Positions 32,071 through 42,999 of a DNA stretch of 64,000 bases are shown piece by piece. Positions within the stretch are counted from its first letter, which is position 1. Each line of letters opens with the position of its first letter. The notes under the pieces were generated by a model that was not told the origin of the DNA, did not search any database, and saw only the letters and a program-made list of their open reading frames with translations. The position numbers were made by a program, and so were the translations under genes. Where the stretch lies: NCBI GenBank assembly GCA_025200525.1, contig CM045767.1, forward strand, positions 9,717,273-9,781,272, in the 5' to 3' direction. Source of the DNA: Camellia lanceoleosa. Taxonomy: Eukaryota; Streptophyta; Magnoliopsida; Ericales; Theaceae.

Positions 32071-34864
32071 CTAATCTATTAGAAGACAAAACTCCTTGAC
32101 CTAACAAATCACATTCTTCCCATGTGCACCACACCGCAACCCTTTCTTTGGGTGCCCTTTTGTTGGGGTGTATTGCAAATCTCACTTTATAAATTGTTAT
32201 GACTCATCTCTTTGTGTTTTTTTGTTGTTTATTAAATATGTTTGATATGTGGATTATGTGGACAAACTCTAAAATGGGTAGTGATGATAAACTTTGAATT
32301 TGGATCGTTGGTTTTGGTGATTTTTGATTGATGTACTTTTAGATCCAATTCAACACTAGTTGAAGACTCCTGAACTAATAGAATGAATTGGGTCAATTCT
32401 ACTTGACATGTATCAATAAAGTTGAATTCTTTAACCATATTTTGTGCCTTTAAACTATTTCCTAGTGTCTATTTTGGATTTGGCTTTAGCTAATTGGATG
32501 GCTTGGAATATTTGGTGGTTCAACAAATGCCAAGGTAATTGTAGCTTCACTTACTGCATTAGAATCCATGTATTTCCTTTTATTTTTCATGTTGCTTTCT
32601 CTTTCTTTTGAACAATTAACTTCAGACTAATTGTTACAAATGTTGTACTGAACCCAGATGTTCTGCTAAATAGTCATATTTCAACACTCAAAACATATTG
32701 TAAGGATGCCCAATAACTAACTAATTATGGTACAAAAGCTTTTCCTTGTTCAATAGGATCTGATAAACCATACAAACTAGAGCCTCAAGGTGTTGATTTA
32801 TCTTGATGAGCTTGAGTCGATGTTGAGAGGCTTGTTTTGGTTATTGACTAACATTAGACTTGAGAGAGGTTGGCATATGGCAATCTGCAAGGTGGATTGC
32901 CAGCCAACATATATTTGAAATGTTACATCATACATGTATCATTCTAGAATATTATGCATTTGATGACTGATGTGGTTAATCTGTACTTATGAAGTTAGTT
33001 CTTCATTTGAATGACAAAAAAAGAAGAAATTGAACTGGCTGTTCTGAGATTGTAAAAGTGCTGAAATTTAAGAAAAAAATAAAAGAGAAGAAGGAAATAG
33101 GTTTAGGAATCACTCCTAGAATCTGTTAGGCATCATATCTAGAGTTAGGGCTACATCACACAATACATAAGAAGCTGCAAAAGGTCTGAAAAATTCTCTA
33201 AAACATAAGCTCTATTGAATTATAAGCATTACACGACTTTACATATATATAAAACTAGTGGTGAACCTGTGCTATGCACGGGATTAATTTATAATGTGTA
33301 AATTTTTTAATAACGCGTTAATTTCTAAGTTAACTCCTAAAATTATAATCATAATGCATAGATATCATCTTCCCAAATTTCATAAGTGAAGAAAATATTT
33401 CAAAGAAAATATTTATAAAATATTATAATCATCCAATTGATCAATTTTTCTTGGAATAATCAACTCTAGTTTGACAAATAATTCAATTAGAAAAAAGAAT
33501 TGTATCTTACTGCTACTCTTATAAAATTTTCTGCGGGGGTTTATTAAGTTAAATTCTGCAATTTAATCAGTAATGGGCTCTGGAGTTTGGTTTAAGAATA
33601 TAATTAGCTTAAAGAAAGGGAAGGATGCAATTTATTCTTTACAATTTGTTGCTTTGTAACACAGAGAAGTTGATTTATATATGAATGTCATTGTGTCTTT
33701 TTTCACTCTTCAGGAAGCTTTGGATATTGATCATGTTAAGTCTACATCAAAAGGAATTTGGGGTGCTCTTTTTTTATTTTATTTTATTTTATTTTTATTG
33801 ATACCTTTACAATATTGGTTTGCCATATGTTCAAAAGAGTTGAAATTTATTTGCTATCTTTGGAAATTTGCATGTGAGGTGAATTCTTCTTACTAGTGCC
33901 TTCAATTTTATATTGGTTGGCAAATTATATCTTAAATTTGGTTTTTAAGCATATTGGAGCATTTATGCATTCAAAATTGGCAAAATTCCACCTCATAATT
34001 CACTTGCTTTTACTCTCTTGGCTTGGTGGTTTCTTTTCTTTCTCTCTGAACTTGGTGTTTTCTCGTGCTTTCACTTGTCACCCAAATTTCAGCTATAAAG
34101 CTGATGTGAAGCATTTGTTTGTTTATTTGTTTTGTTTTTTTTTTTTTTTTGATGTTTTAATTAAGTATGTGGAAAGTATAGCTGAAGCAGCTTGTTTTTA
34201 AATATTTCAATTGAAGTTTCTTCCCGATATTTAAGAAATAAGGTAAATATGAGTCATTTCTGCACCTCCCATTTGAAAGTCAAGCTTTATTATATGTGTT
34301 TGTGTGTAAATATATCAAACCCCCAGTTGATATAATGGAAGCAACAGTATTAATTAGGCTGCTTGATTATATTCTTACATGCTGCATGATTATTGCATTG
34401 AAGCATGTAGCTATTTTAACATTGATTGTTATAATTTGAAATGTCATTTTTATTGAATAAGTGTTAATGGTTATTTTTATTTTTATTTTTTTTCACAGAT
34501 TGCTTTTGCGTGGGCTATTGTGGATATTTATTTTTGTATATGAAGAGCATTTGTTCTGTATATAGAAGACATTTATTTTTGTACAATCCTCTGTTTTAGA
34601 AATCCAGTATTTTGTATGTAATATTTAATTTAGATGGATAATATTTGGTTGGTATGGATCTATATGATATTTAGAATAAGATGTTACAAGTTAATGTTTT
34701 TGGATAGTTGATAATGAAATGAGTATTATTGTTAATGGATTTAGATTATAATTGATAAATGTATTATTCTGTATATGTACATGTTACAGGTTGCATTGAT
34801 AATGGAATGCATATAATTTAGAAATTAATGAAAAATATTCAATTTGTGCATTTAAAAAAAAATA
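32071..34864 (+). other. CACTA interior right of the Tekay element, no gene recognised
   Basis: AT-rich. Frames up to about 100 codons at 33681-33896 and 33896-34201 have no domain I recognise and include poly(T)-derived residues. A segment near 33250-33290 (ACTAGTGGTGAACCTGTGC, ATGCACGGG) resembles a word common at the edges of plant repeats. Other captured gene pieces cannot be excluded. Confidence 0.5.
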
Positions 34865-35345
34865 AAAATAAATAAAACTTTTGGCAACTAAACATTTAGT
34901 AGCCAAAAATTAAAAAGGGAACTTATTGGCGACTAAACAGTTAGTAGCAAAAAAATAAATAAAAATTTTTGGCGACTAAAAAATTAGTAGCTAAAAAGGA
35001 GCACTATGATTTTAGCGACTAAAAAGTTGGTAGCCAAACAAGCGTGTCATGTTTTTAGCGACTAAAAAATTAGTAGCCAAAAAGGAGTGCCACGTTTTTA
35101 GCGACTAAAAAATTAGTAGCTAAAAAATTGAAGATGAAAAATATTTTTTTTTTTGGCAACTAAATATTTTCTTTTGGGCGACTAATTTTTTAGTCGCCAA
35201 TAGGCGACTTTTGGCGACTAAAAAAAAATTAGTCGCCAATTCTTTTGCCGACAATTAGTCAACGACCAAACGGGCGACCAAGAATTTTAGTCGGTAAAAA
35301 GCTTTGACGACTAAAAAAATGACTTTTGGCGACAAAATTTGATTG
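34865..35345. repeat. Right subterminal repeats of the CACTA element
   Basis: Repeated TTTTTAGCGACTAAAAAATTAGTAGCC-like units (34915-35130) and TTAGTCGCCAAT words near the tip, matching the left-end array in kind. Confidence 0.9.
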
Positions 35346-35372
35346 CCAAAAGTGTAATTTGTTGTAGTGTTA

Positions 35373-36066
35373 GTGGCCATATGTTTTCAATTTTTATAAC
35401 TTTAGTCCTAATGGCTAGAATTGATGGCCTTGGTTAATGGCATTTGATGGCCCTATTGATGTATAGCCTTTATGGCTAGGGATTTCCCAACTTGTATAAA
35501 TAGAGGCCTTTCCCCTCCAACTTGAAAAGAAGAATTTTAGAGAGATTTTTGATGAAAAATGGAGATGATTTTTTGAGATAACAAGTTTGAGATGTTTATT
35601 TTACACCAAAGAAAAATTTTCCTATCTTCTTTCACTAGCCGCTTCTTTGGTTTTTGTTAGAGAGAGTACAGTCATTGTCAAGTTTGCCGAAACTATTCAG
35701 AAGGTGCTTCTGCATTAGCTGGTTTCGACCGTCGTATTCTGAAAGACAGATGCTAATATACCTCTACTACCCATCGAGAGACGGTGAATCTGTTTTAAGA
35801 AAACTGTGGTATTACATAGATTTCGGTTTGTTTCTTTTCTTATTATTTATTCTTTAATTTTTCAGAATTTAGTTTACCTCGGTGAGTTCTAATTTTTAGT
35901 TATCCATATTAATAATTTGTTCTTTTATTAATATAGCCTAATTTATCTCTGTATTTAGTTTTGTCGTTTATCTTGTATTTCATCTTTTAATAACAAAATT
36001 ATTTTATCATTTCTATTTAATTTATTTTTTATATTTCTCTTGTATTATTATAAAAAAATACCAACA
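35373..36066 (+). repeat. 3' LTR of the old Copia element, right piece
   Basis: Resumes with GTGGCCATATG, matching the 5' LTR after TATTAGTGGCCAT. It ends AATACCAACA followed by the outer duplication GTAAA at 36067-36071. Confidence 0.9.
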
Positions 36067-36071
36067 GTAAA

Positions 36072-36944
36072 AGAGTGTTATGTATGCCAGATTTGTAAAT
36101 TGTAGTGAGACTCTTATAAAGTTCCATCCTTAAATGTTCAATAATCTTGTGAGTATGGGTGACGAATTTAACTTCAAAAAATTATGTCTGAAAATTTATC
36201 AGATTGTAGATTGTACAAGATTCAATGTTTAATAATCTTGTGAATGTCCTAATGGGAAACGAATTTATCTTATGAAAATTATGTTTAACACAAATATTAA
36301 TCAAATTGTTTTCTATTTTGACTTTTAGAATTATACGTTATGTCTACAAATTATCTTGCACTATTTTCTGATTTCATTATTTTTGTTATTAATTTCTATA
36401 TTAATTTTTGTGAGGATATAATTTTGAATTGTCACGTGAGTAATTTTGTTTGACCAAGATGTGACCAGACTACATCCTCATCTGAGATGTTCAAATAAGA
36501 GACTAGAGTCTTAAATGAGAACATATTCTCTATTTGGATAGAATAAGAATCTTGAGAGAGAGTTAATCCTATTCCAAATGAGATGAGTCCAAGATAAATG
36601 TTATTTTAAAAGACAAGACTTCTAGGGACATTGATGATTATAAAAGGTAGGCATCCTATGAGTCTAAAATATGTTTTTAATTGAGAATTGTTTACTTTAA
36701 CCGATTATTTTGTGAGATGTGTTGATTGACTTGATCGTCGAAGTACTTTGTCTTCGTGTGTGCAAATGTTTGAATTTTCTTTATTTACACGTGTTCTACG
36801 TCTTAATTCTTAAGATTTTGATGAAGAGATTCGATTTAATTGTGAGATAAAAATTCAAACCCCATAATTTTAAAATTTGATTTAAATTTTTATCTGTTTC
36901 ACACATATTACACATGCTTATTTCAATACCAGCAATACTACGTA
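36072..36944. other. Intergenic AT-rich DNA
   Basis: Starts right after the outer Copia duplication. There is a repeated word near 36135-36160 and 36222-36245 (TGTTYAATAATCTTGTGAATG-like). No gene supported. Confidence 0.6.
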
Positions 36945-37077
36945 TTATGAAAAAAATTTCATGAAAATAATCATGAAAGTTTTGTGATTCTTGGATTACA
37001 CTTAGAATAAAACACCACACACTAATCAAGGTAATCCAAGAATCATAAATTTTTCATAATCATTTTCATGATCCCTA
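36945..37077 (-). mobile_element. Small hairpin MITE, copy A
   Basis: TGATTCTTGGATTAC (36983 onward) mirrors GTAATCCAAGAATCA (37031 onward), and the outer parts with ATCATGAAAA / TTTTCATGAT also pair. The loop contains AACACCACACACTAATCAA. The complement of that loop is shared with copy B at 38056, so the two are one family in opposite orientation. Confidence 0.55.
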
Positions 37078-38055
37078 ACTTTTTCCTTTCAATACAACCA
37101 GCATAACCAAAATTGCATATTCCCTATTGGTTGGTTGAATATCACATCATATTTTCCCTTTTAAAGGACCATAACCATGTTCACACGAATCCATTTTGAC
37201 TGAATAAAATAAAAAGAAAAGGCAAATAGATGTCATCATTGTCGTTTTGTCCTTTGATGGCGGGTCGGATTGTCATTTTGCCGATTTTGATGGCTGGTGG
37301 GATCATTTTGAGGTCCGCTTCATCTACTGGTGGTTGTTTTAAGTTATATTTTGGTTATGTGATTTAAGGAGGCATTTAAATAAATAAAAAAATTATGTGA
37401 AATTAGATAAAATATAAATATATTTAATTTATTTTTTAAAATTTTTTTTAAAATTTTCTAACTAAATACAACGTCAAATAGAGAAGACGAGAAAGAAAGG
37501 TACATGGTTCTTACTTCAAGTAGACTAAAAATTTAGTTTCACGGCAATATCATATTACTACTGGTATATGGCATTATTAGTCACTTTTTAGTTTTCTTTT
37601 TTTATAAAAGTATGTGCAAAAAAATAAATAAAGTAAAGAGTATGTTAATTTGTAATAAGTATTTGTTTGAAATGTGTTATATAAGTGTATTTTTTAATTT
37701 TTTGGTTAAAAAATAAAGAAAAAAAATTATATGTTTGTGATAATTTTTTGACTTTTTATAAAAAGATGTGTAATAAAATATTATAGTAAAATTAAAATGA
37801 CCATTCTATCTTTATTGACTTTTTGACTTTTGAATAATTAAATTTAAAGGGTAAAATAATAATTTTACCGTCTAGCCTTTCTCACTTCCCCCAAATAATA
37901 TGCACTTTTTAACATTTTTTTTTTATAATTTTTATAATTTTATAATTTTTTGATTTTTTTAATTTATTCCAAATAAATCCTAAATAAGTTAATAAATAAT
38001 TTATTTAGGCGGTTGTCAAATCACCTCTAATTAATAACAACTTACGAGTAAAATT
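37078..38055. other. Intergenic AT-rich DNA
   Basis: No gene. TTTGTTTGAAATG (37666 onward) and CATTCCAAATAAATCC-like sequence (37966 onward) may mark another decayed MITE, not strong enough to call. Confidence 0.5.
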
Positions 38056-38202
38056 AGGGGTCATAAAAAAAAAAAATTATGAAATGCTTCATGAATATTT
38101 TTTATCCTTTGATTAGTGTGTAGTATTTTATTATATATGTAATTCAAAAAATAGAGAATTTTCATAAAGTATTTTATGATATATTTTTTTTATAATCCCT
38201 AG
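38056..38202 (+). mobile_element. Small hairpin MITE, copy B
   Basis: The left end AGGGGTCATAAAA mirrors TTTTATAATCCCT on the right. The centre TTGATTAGTGTGTAGTATTTTATT matches the complement of copy A. About 147 bp, non-coding. Confidence 0.5.
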
Positions 38203-38252
38203 TGTTGAATATAGTAACTATATATTATGTAGTACATACCATATTATATTTA

Positions 38253-39098
38253 GGGCGAATTACACTAACCGTCTCTATAGCTTTTGGGCTCGTGTCACTT
38301 TAGTCCTTAATTTTTCAATTGTGATACATTTGATTCTAAATTTTGAATCTTGTTCCAAATAAGAACAATTGAAGATATCATTGTTCAATTTCAAGGGTAA
38401 AGTAGTCAATTTGATAAATATAAACTAATTTGATAAAAATAAATGCCAAAAAATATTTTTTAATTTTTAAAAATTATTTTTCCCACCAAAGATAAAATTA
38501 CATAAAATTGATAAATCTTTTACATATTTATTTATTTATTTTTCACCAAATTAATTTTTATTATGTGTTTGGATGATGATCATTTAATAGATGGTTGTTA
38601 GGCTTTTAATTTCTAATCGATATATTTAATATATGAAATGTTTTTATTTTTGAATTTTTTAATTTAATAGATTGGTTTAATAATGATATTAAAATTGTCG
38701 CCATATTTGACTTTTGAAAAAAATATAAACTAATTTAATGAAAATAAAAACAATTACTTATTACATGATTATCATCTAAACACATAATAAAAATTAATTT
38801 AGTAAAAAAATAAATAAATAAATATTTAAAAGATTTATCAATTTTATATAATTTTATCTTTGAAAGGTAGAAATAATTTTTAAAAATTCAAAAATATTTT
38901 TTTGACATTTATTTTTGTCAAGTTAGTTTATATTTTATCAAATTGAGGACTTTACCCTTGGCATTGAGTAATTGTATCTTCAATTGTCTTTATTTGGAAT
39001 AAAATTTAAAATTCAGAGTCAAATGTGTCATAATTGAAAAGTTAAGAATCAAAGTGACACAAGTCTTAAATCATAGGGACTATTAGTGTTCTTTGCCC
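38253..39098. mobile_element. Mutator-like foldback MITE (9-bp target duplication)
   Basis: A perfect 9-bp duplication TTATATTTA flanks it (38244-38252, 39099-39107). The ends GGGCGAATTACACTAA and TTAGTGTTCTTTGCCC start inverted repeats of roughly 330 bp. For example CTCGTGTCACTTTAGTCCTTA on the left mirrors AAGAATCAAAGTGACACAAG on the right, and the inner TTAATTTTTATTATGTGTTT pairs with AACACATAATAAAAATTAA. The 846 bp have no coding capacity. Long inverted repeats plus a 9-bp duplication fit Mutator-like elements. Confidence 0.85.
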
Positions 39099-39107
39099 TT
39101 ATATTTA

Positions 39108-39741
39108 TTATCATACTCAAGTTTCTCTCCTCCAATATAAAATAGGAAAAATACTATGGTACACCTCCCTCAAAGAGTATGTATATGTACCTTATAATTA
39201 AAGAAAAAAATGTCATAATTTTAAACTTTTTGAGTCATAACTAAAAAATAAAATTGTCATAACTAAACACAACATGAGGCGTTACTAAACATCTCATGTA
39301 TACAATAGAATTTTTCATAAAAGAGTTTTGTATACACTGTTACAACAAATAATATTCTCTTTCTCTATATCTATCTTACATATTGTATTATGGTATCAAA
39401 ATAAAGTTGAGTATCTAATAATTTCACTTAACCGACGGACGATCTTAATTCATTCCCTGAACTCTCTGTTTTTTTCTTCCCAAAGTCTCTCTTCAGAGCA
39501 CAAATTTCTTTTCTGCTGCTCGGTACCCATCGCTACAAACACTCTGGCAGCCTTGGTTACAACCTCTCTCTCTTAGTTTTTTTTTTTTTTTTTTATCATA
39601 TAAGCTTTGTTTCCATTTTCATCTTTTTATACATCTTTTTAATTCTTTTTATTCCCACCATTGCATGGCCTTGCTTCCTTCCATCAAACAATCTGATTTT
39701 TTTTCCCTTTCCAGCAAAATACATATATAGAAAAATGACTT
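39108..39741. other. Intergenic
   Basis: AT-rich with poly(T) and pyrimidine tracts (CTCTCTCTCTTAG then 20 T near 39565-39595). No gene supported. Confidence 0.6.
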
Positions 39742-39883
39742 AGACCCTCAGTGGTGACCCCCACCACCCCACTGATTTTTGATTGGCTGAATTTTTTTTT
39801 TTTTTTTTGGATCTTCCTCTCACTACCCCCACGTGGGGGTGGGGGTGGGGGTGGGGGTGCTAGGGTCACCCCCCTGGGGGTCT
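39742..39883. mobile_element. Small MITE-like element carrying a G-quadruplex
   Basis: The left end AGACCCTCAGTGGTGAC mirrors the right end GTCACCCCCCTGGGGGTCT. Between them are a poly(T) run and a C-rich/G-rich pair. About 142 bp. No confident target duplication. Confidence 0.55.
39835..39857 (+). other. G-quadruplex motif, four G5 tracts with single-T loops
   Basis: GGGGGT is repeated so that four runs of exactly five G are separated by one T each (39835-39839, 39841-39845, 39847-39851, 39853-39857). Single-nucleotide loops and five tetrads predict an exceptionally stable parallel quadruplex. A preceding CCCCCACGTGGGGG is palindromic and could compete as a hairpin. Confidence 0.9.
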
Positions 39884-39920
39884 GGAGCAGCGTTGTGTAT
39901 ATATATATACAATACAATAA

Positions 39921-40104
39921 AGTTGAAGCAACCTGCTGCTGCTATGTAATTCAAGAAAATGTTTTTATTTATTTATTTATATATTTGTGTTGTTGTTGTG
40001 CCATGATGTTTATACAAGTCATCTGATAAGGATAAAATACATATAATGAGGAAATGATAAGATGATGATCAAGAAGAATCTAAAGATTGAACCATATCTC
40101 AACA
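39921..40104 (-). repeat. 3' LTR of the minus-strand Copia element
   Basis: In minus orientation it starts TGTTGAGATATGGTTC and ends near TTGCTTCAACT. It matches 47959-48154, including GATAAGGATAAAATACATAT. Confidence 0.85.
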
Positions 40105-40140
40105 GTCCCCCTCAAGTGGAAGATTCGAAAGAGTGAATTT

Positions 40141-40524
40141 TCAACTTGTCTCGAAAAAATTGAAAGGACTATGAAGGCAATGCTTTAGTAAAGATGTCTG
40201 CAATCTGATCTTGTGTAGAAATAAATTGGATTTGAAGATCCTTACCTTTTCGCGGATAAAATGAAAATCAATTTCAATATGTTTTGTACGCGCATGGAAT
40301 ACCGGATTTGCAAACATATATGTGGAGCCAAGGTTATCACACCATAGAGTTGGGGGAGAGAATAATCGAATGCCAAGTTCATTGAGCAAAGATTGCAACC
40401 ATGGAATTTCAACAGAAGCATCAGCCAAGGCTTTATATTCGGACTCAGTCGAGGACTGCGCTACTGTTCGTTGCTTGTGAGAGCACCATGAGATCAAATT
40501 TTCACCAAGATAAATTGCATAACC
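40141..40524 (-). pseudogene. Copia RNase H remnant (minus-strand element)
   Basis: The frame encodes [20 protein letters not shown], then [17 protein letters not shown] and [20 protein letters not shown], then [15 protein letters not shown]. These are the Copia RNase H motifs, including the catalytic-region [10 protein letters not shown] and [11 protein letters not shown] longer frame to 40770 exists only because it runs into the inserted solo LTR. The other side of the domain resumes after 41607 (ADWVGCIDDHKSTGG in the minus frame). Confidence 0.85.
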
Positions 40525-41602
40525 TGTTGGAAAATTTGGTTTATAAGGCTTATTTTGGGCCAACTTTGAGCCCAAAATAGAGTAGGCCCCAAACGTCTTT
40601 TGGGAAGGGTCCGAAGAGGTGACGTGTTCATTGCCACATGGCAAGTCATACGGTGAAGACGGTTCGTCAAAACTATTTATGAGTGAATGGGAAGTTGATG
40701 TCATTTTCGGATTCGTGGAATGAACAGTTAAAGAAATAAATGTGGGTTTCTTTGAAATAGGTTGTTCCACATTGAAACTTTAAGAGAGCTTGTGTATGTA
40801 TATAAGCTCTAGACTACAACACTTGGGTTGGGCCCCAAGGGGCACCCCAAGTTTATAGAAGGGAGGAGTTATGGACAAAGTGAACCTTAACCCCAACCAC
40901 TACACACACGCATGCGCCGCCGCTATATGGGTGTGGGTCGGATTGGTTCTTATATTAATTTTTTAGACAAAATTTATTTGAATTTTTAATGAAATAAAAT
41001 TCAAAATTTTGTGCCAAAAATTGAATTTATTTTCTGTCAATTTCCAGTCCGAAATTCAAACAGATTAAACAGTTCAAACAGTTTTTAATGAACCCCAGAC
41101 AGATTCAGTTCCATCCAGACAGATTTAAATCTATCTAGCAGTTACCAACAGATAGAAACTACTGGGTAGTTATCTGTTGCACCTGCCCAATTTGAAATTG
41201 CATCTGTTCACTTCAAATTTTGTACCTATTCAGATCTATATAATTCCAGATCTGTTCCAGCATTTTGCTGTCCAACTTTGCTCTTTTGGTGCATTATTCT
41301 TCATTATAGTTTTAGAGAAAATTAAAGAGAGTATAAAACACAAGATTCTAGTTCACCAGACAAATTTGTTTGGAGTGCTACTACAAACAAATTTGTGAAG
41401 ATCATTGTATCTTGGGAGATAGACACCATTTAACCGTAAGCACCGTAGTAGGGCGAATCTGTCTTAAGGACAGAGTGTCACACACTCGACTTGGTCTTTT
41501 ATTTTTCATTTGGTTTGATAAAATAAATTCTGTAAGTTATTTATTTTATTTTGTTTGATTTAGTTTCATTTTATTTTATTTACACAGAAGATTGTTCCAA
41601 CA
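40525..41602 (+). mobile_element. Copia-type solo LTR
   Basis: Starts TGTTGGAAAATTTGG and ends GATTGTTCCAACA. The 5-bp duplication TAACC flanks it (40520-40524, 41603-41607). It splits the RNase H frame of the minus-strand Copia element precisely. A TATA-like TGTATATAAGC (40795 onward) suggests + orientation. No internal region remains. Confidence 0.9.
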
Positions 41603-41607
41603 TAACC

Positions 41608-42597
41608 ACCCGTGGATTTATGATCATCAATACAACCAACCCAATCGGCATCAAAAAATGCATGAAGGCGCGTAAAAGAAGTGGGTTGAAGTAAGAGGCT
41701 ATTGGATGTGTCTTTGAGATACCGAAGGATCTGTTTCACAACCTACCAATGTTCTTCAGTGCGAGAGTGCATAAATTGGCACACTCGATTGACGGAAAAG
41801 GAAATATCCAGCCGAGTAAGAGTGAGATACTGCAAGGAACTGACTACCATACGATAGTGTGAAGGGTCCGCCATAAGAGTGCCAGCCGCCAGATGCCGAG
41901 GTGAGCATAATAGTGGTGGCAAAGGGTGTTTGAACTGGTTTGGATAACATCATGCCTGACTTGTGTAAGAGGTCCATGATATATTTGCGTTGAGAAAGCG
42001 CAATAGCCCTTGGGAATGTTTGCAAGCCTCAATACCCAAGAAGTAATTCAAATCGCCAAGATCTTCGATGGAGAACTCAGTGCTCAAACTATGAATGAGC
42101 TGGTGCAGATGATAAGGTGAATTTAAGGTAAGGAGGATATCATCAATATAAATAAGAATGTAAATCACAATACCGTCAAGGCGATACACAGACAAAGAGC
42201 TATCAGATTTGGAGGCTTGGAATTGAAGTTGAAGCAAGAAACTCGTTAACTGAGAAAACCATGCACGTGAAAGCCTATTTCAAGCCATATAAAGACTTAC
42301 GAAGTTTACAAACAAAAGTTGGATGAGCAGCATCAACAAACCCAAATGGTTGGTGCATATAGATATCTTCTTAAAGATAGCCATGGAGAAAGGCATTGTG
42401 CACATCGAGTTGCCGGATGGACCATAGACTTGAGACAGCAAAAGACAAAACAGTTCAAATGGTGGTGGGTTTAACCACGGGACTGAATGTTTCAAAGTAG
42501 TCAAACCCCTCTTGATGAAATCCCTTGGCAACTAAGAGCGCTTTATAGCGCTCGATCGAACCACTAGCCCGCCATTTGATCCGAAATACCTACTTAC
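41608..42597 (-). pseudogene. Copia reverse transcriptase remnant (minus-strand element)
   Basis: Minus-strand pieces in several frames: [15 protein letters not shown] (corresponding to the pre-catalytic region), then YILIYIDDILLTLNS with the catalytic YIDD (~42145-42156), IEDLGDLNYFLGIEA, ALSQRKYIMDLLHKSGM, and SKPVQTPFATT. Stops and frameshifts separate them. The right edge is the CTTAC duplication of the + strand Copia insertion; the rest of RT resumes beyond 47313. Confidence 0.9.
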
Positions 42598-42916
42598 TGT
42601 TGAAGAATGATTCAAAGTCTGACTTGGTCTTTTCAGGTTGTTAGTAGTGTTCGTATTTTTCTGAGTTTGTTTAGTCAATTGGGTAGTTGTTGCTGATATT
42701 ATGCTAGTGGCTGTAGTGGTCTAAGTTAGTGCCTTAGTGGTATATAAAAATCTGTTTGGTTGTTTTTGGTTGTAAGCCTATATATAGGCACATTTGCTTC
42801 AGTTTTTTTAACTTGAATTAGAAGACCCAACAGTTCAGATTTTATATATTTCTTTGCCTCTGTTTTCTTGGTTTTTGCCTCTGTTTTTCAGTGTTATTCT
42901 TTTTTTATCTCCAACA
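42598..42916 (+). repeat. 5' LTR of the young Copia element
   Basis: TGTTGAAGAATG...ATCTCCAACA. It contains a TATA-like GCCTATATATAGGC palindrome (42777-42790), probably the promoter. Confidence 0.97.
42777..42790 (+). promoter_or_regulatory. Candidate LTR TATA box
   Basis: CTATATATAG within the palindrome GCCTATATATAGGC, about 140 bp before the 5' LTR end. The same sequence is in the 3' LTR at 47169-47182. Confidence 0.55.
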
Positions 42917-42920
42917 AATT

Positions 42921-42932
42921 TGGTATCAGAGC
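42921..42932 (+). promoter_or_regulatory. Primer-binding site, initiator-Met tRNA
   Basis: TGGTATCAGAGC, the usual plant Copia site, four bases after the 5' LTR. Confidence 0.95.
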
Positions 42933-42999
42933 TTTGTTGAGAGAGTGAGAAGAGAGGGAAAACACGTGAGTTGAGTGAAACACCTGAGAGGAAAAACCA

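Larger units (their letters stand above)
18773..35369 (+). mobile_element. Non-autonomous, gene-capturing CACTA (En/Spm) transposon
   Basis: Termini are CACTACAAGTAAAT at the left and the complement of CACTACAACAAATTACAC at the right. The 3-bp duplication TTA lies on both sides (18770-18772, 35370-35372). The uninterrupted sequence in the other LTR (ATATTAGTGGCC) confirms the empty site. Both ends carry dense subterminal repeats of GGCGACTAAA/TTGGTCGCCAAAA type, typical of CACTA elements. No TNP1/TNP2-like transposase was found, so it must have moved with help from elsewhere. Inside are exon-intron fragments of two host genes (19714-20402, 21034-21867) and a later Tekay-type insertion (22528-32065). 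Without the Tekay element it is about 7 kb. Confidence 0.9.
9236..36066 (+). mobile_element. Old Copia-type LTR retrotransposon, swollen by nested insertions
   Basis: The 5' LTR (9236-10629) and the split 3' LTR (18252-18772 plus 35373-36066) are recognisably the same sequence. The outer flanks carry a matching 5-bp duplication, GTAAA, at 9231-9235 and 36067-36071. LTR ends are TGTTG...CAACA-like. Copia affinity comes from the reverse-transcriptase/RNase H remnant at 16560-17670, placed just before the 3' LTR. No intact gag, protease or integrase remains, and I find no clear tRNA primer site after the 5' LTR. The LTRs differ by many substitutions and an extra ~180 bp in the 5' copy, so this is an old insertion. 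Confidence 0.9.

Noticed and set aside
33681..34201. Frames of 71 and 101 residues in the right part of the CACTA element
   Set aside because: No recognisable domain, poly(T)-derived residues, no splice-consistent structure. A further captured gene is possible but not supported.
40525..40770. Upstream 82 residues of the minus-strand frame 40141-40770 as part of a protein
   Set aside because: They lie in the inserted solo LTR; the frame is open across the junction by chance.
42921..42932. Possible tRNA-related gene at the TGGTATCAGAGC motif
   Set aside because: Only the 12-base primer-site complement is present, directly after an LTR, with no tRNA cloverleaf around it.
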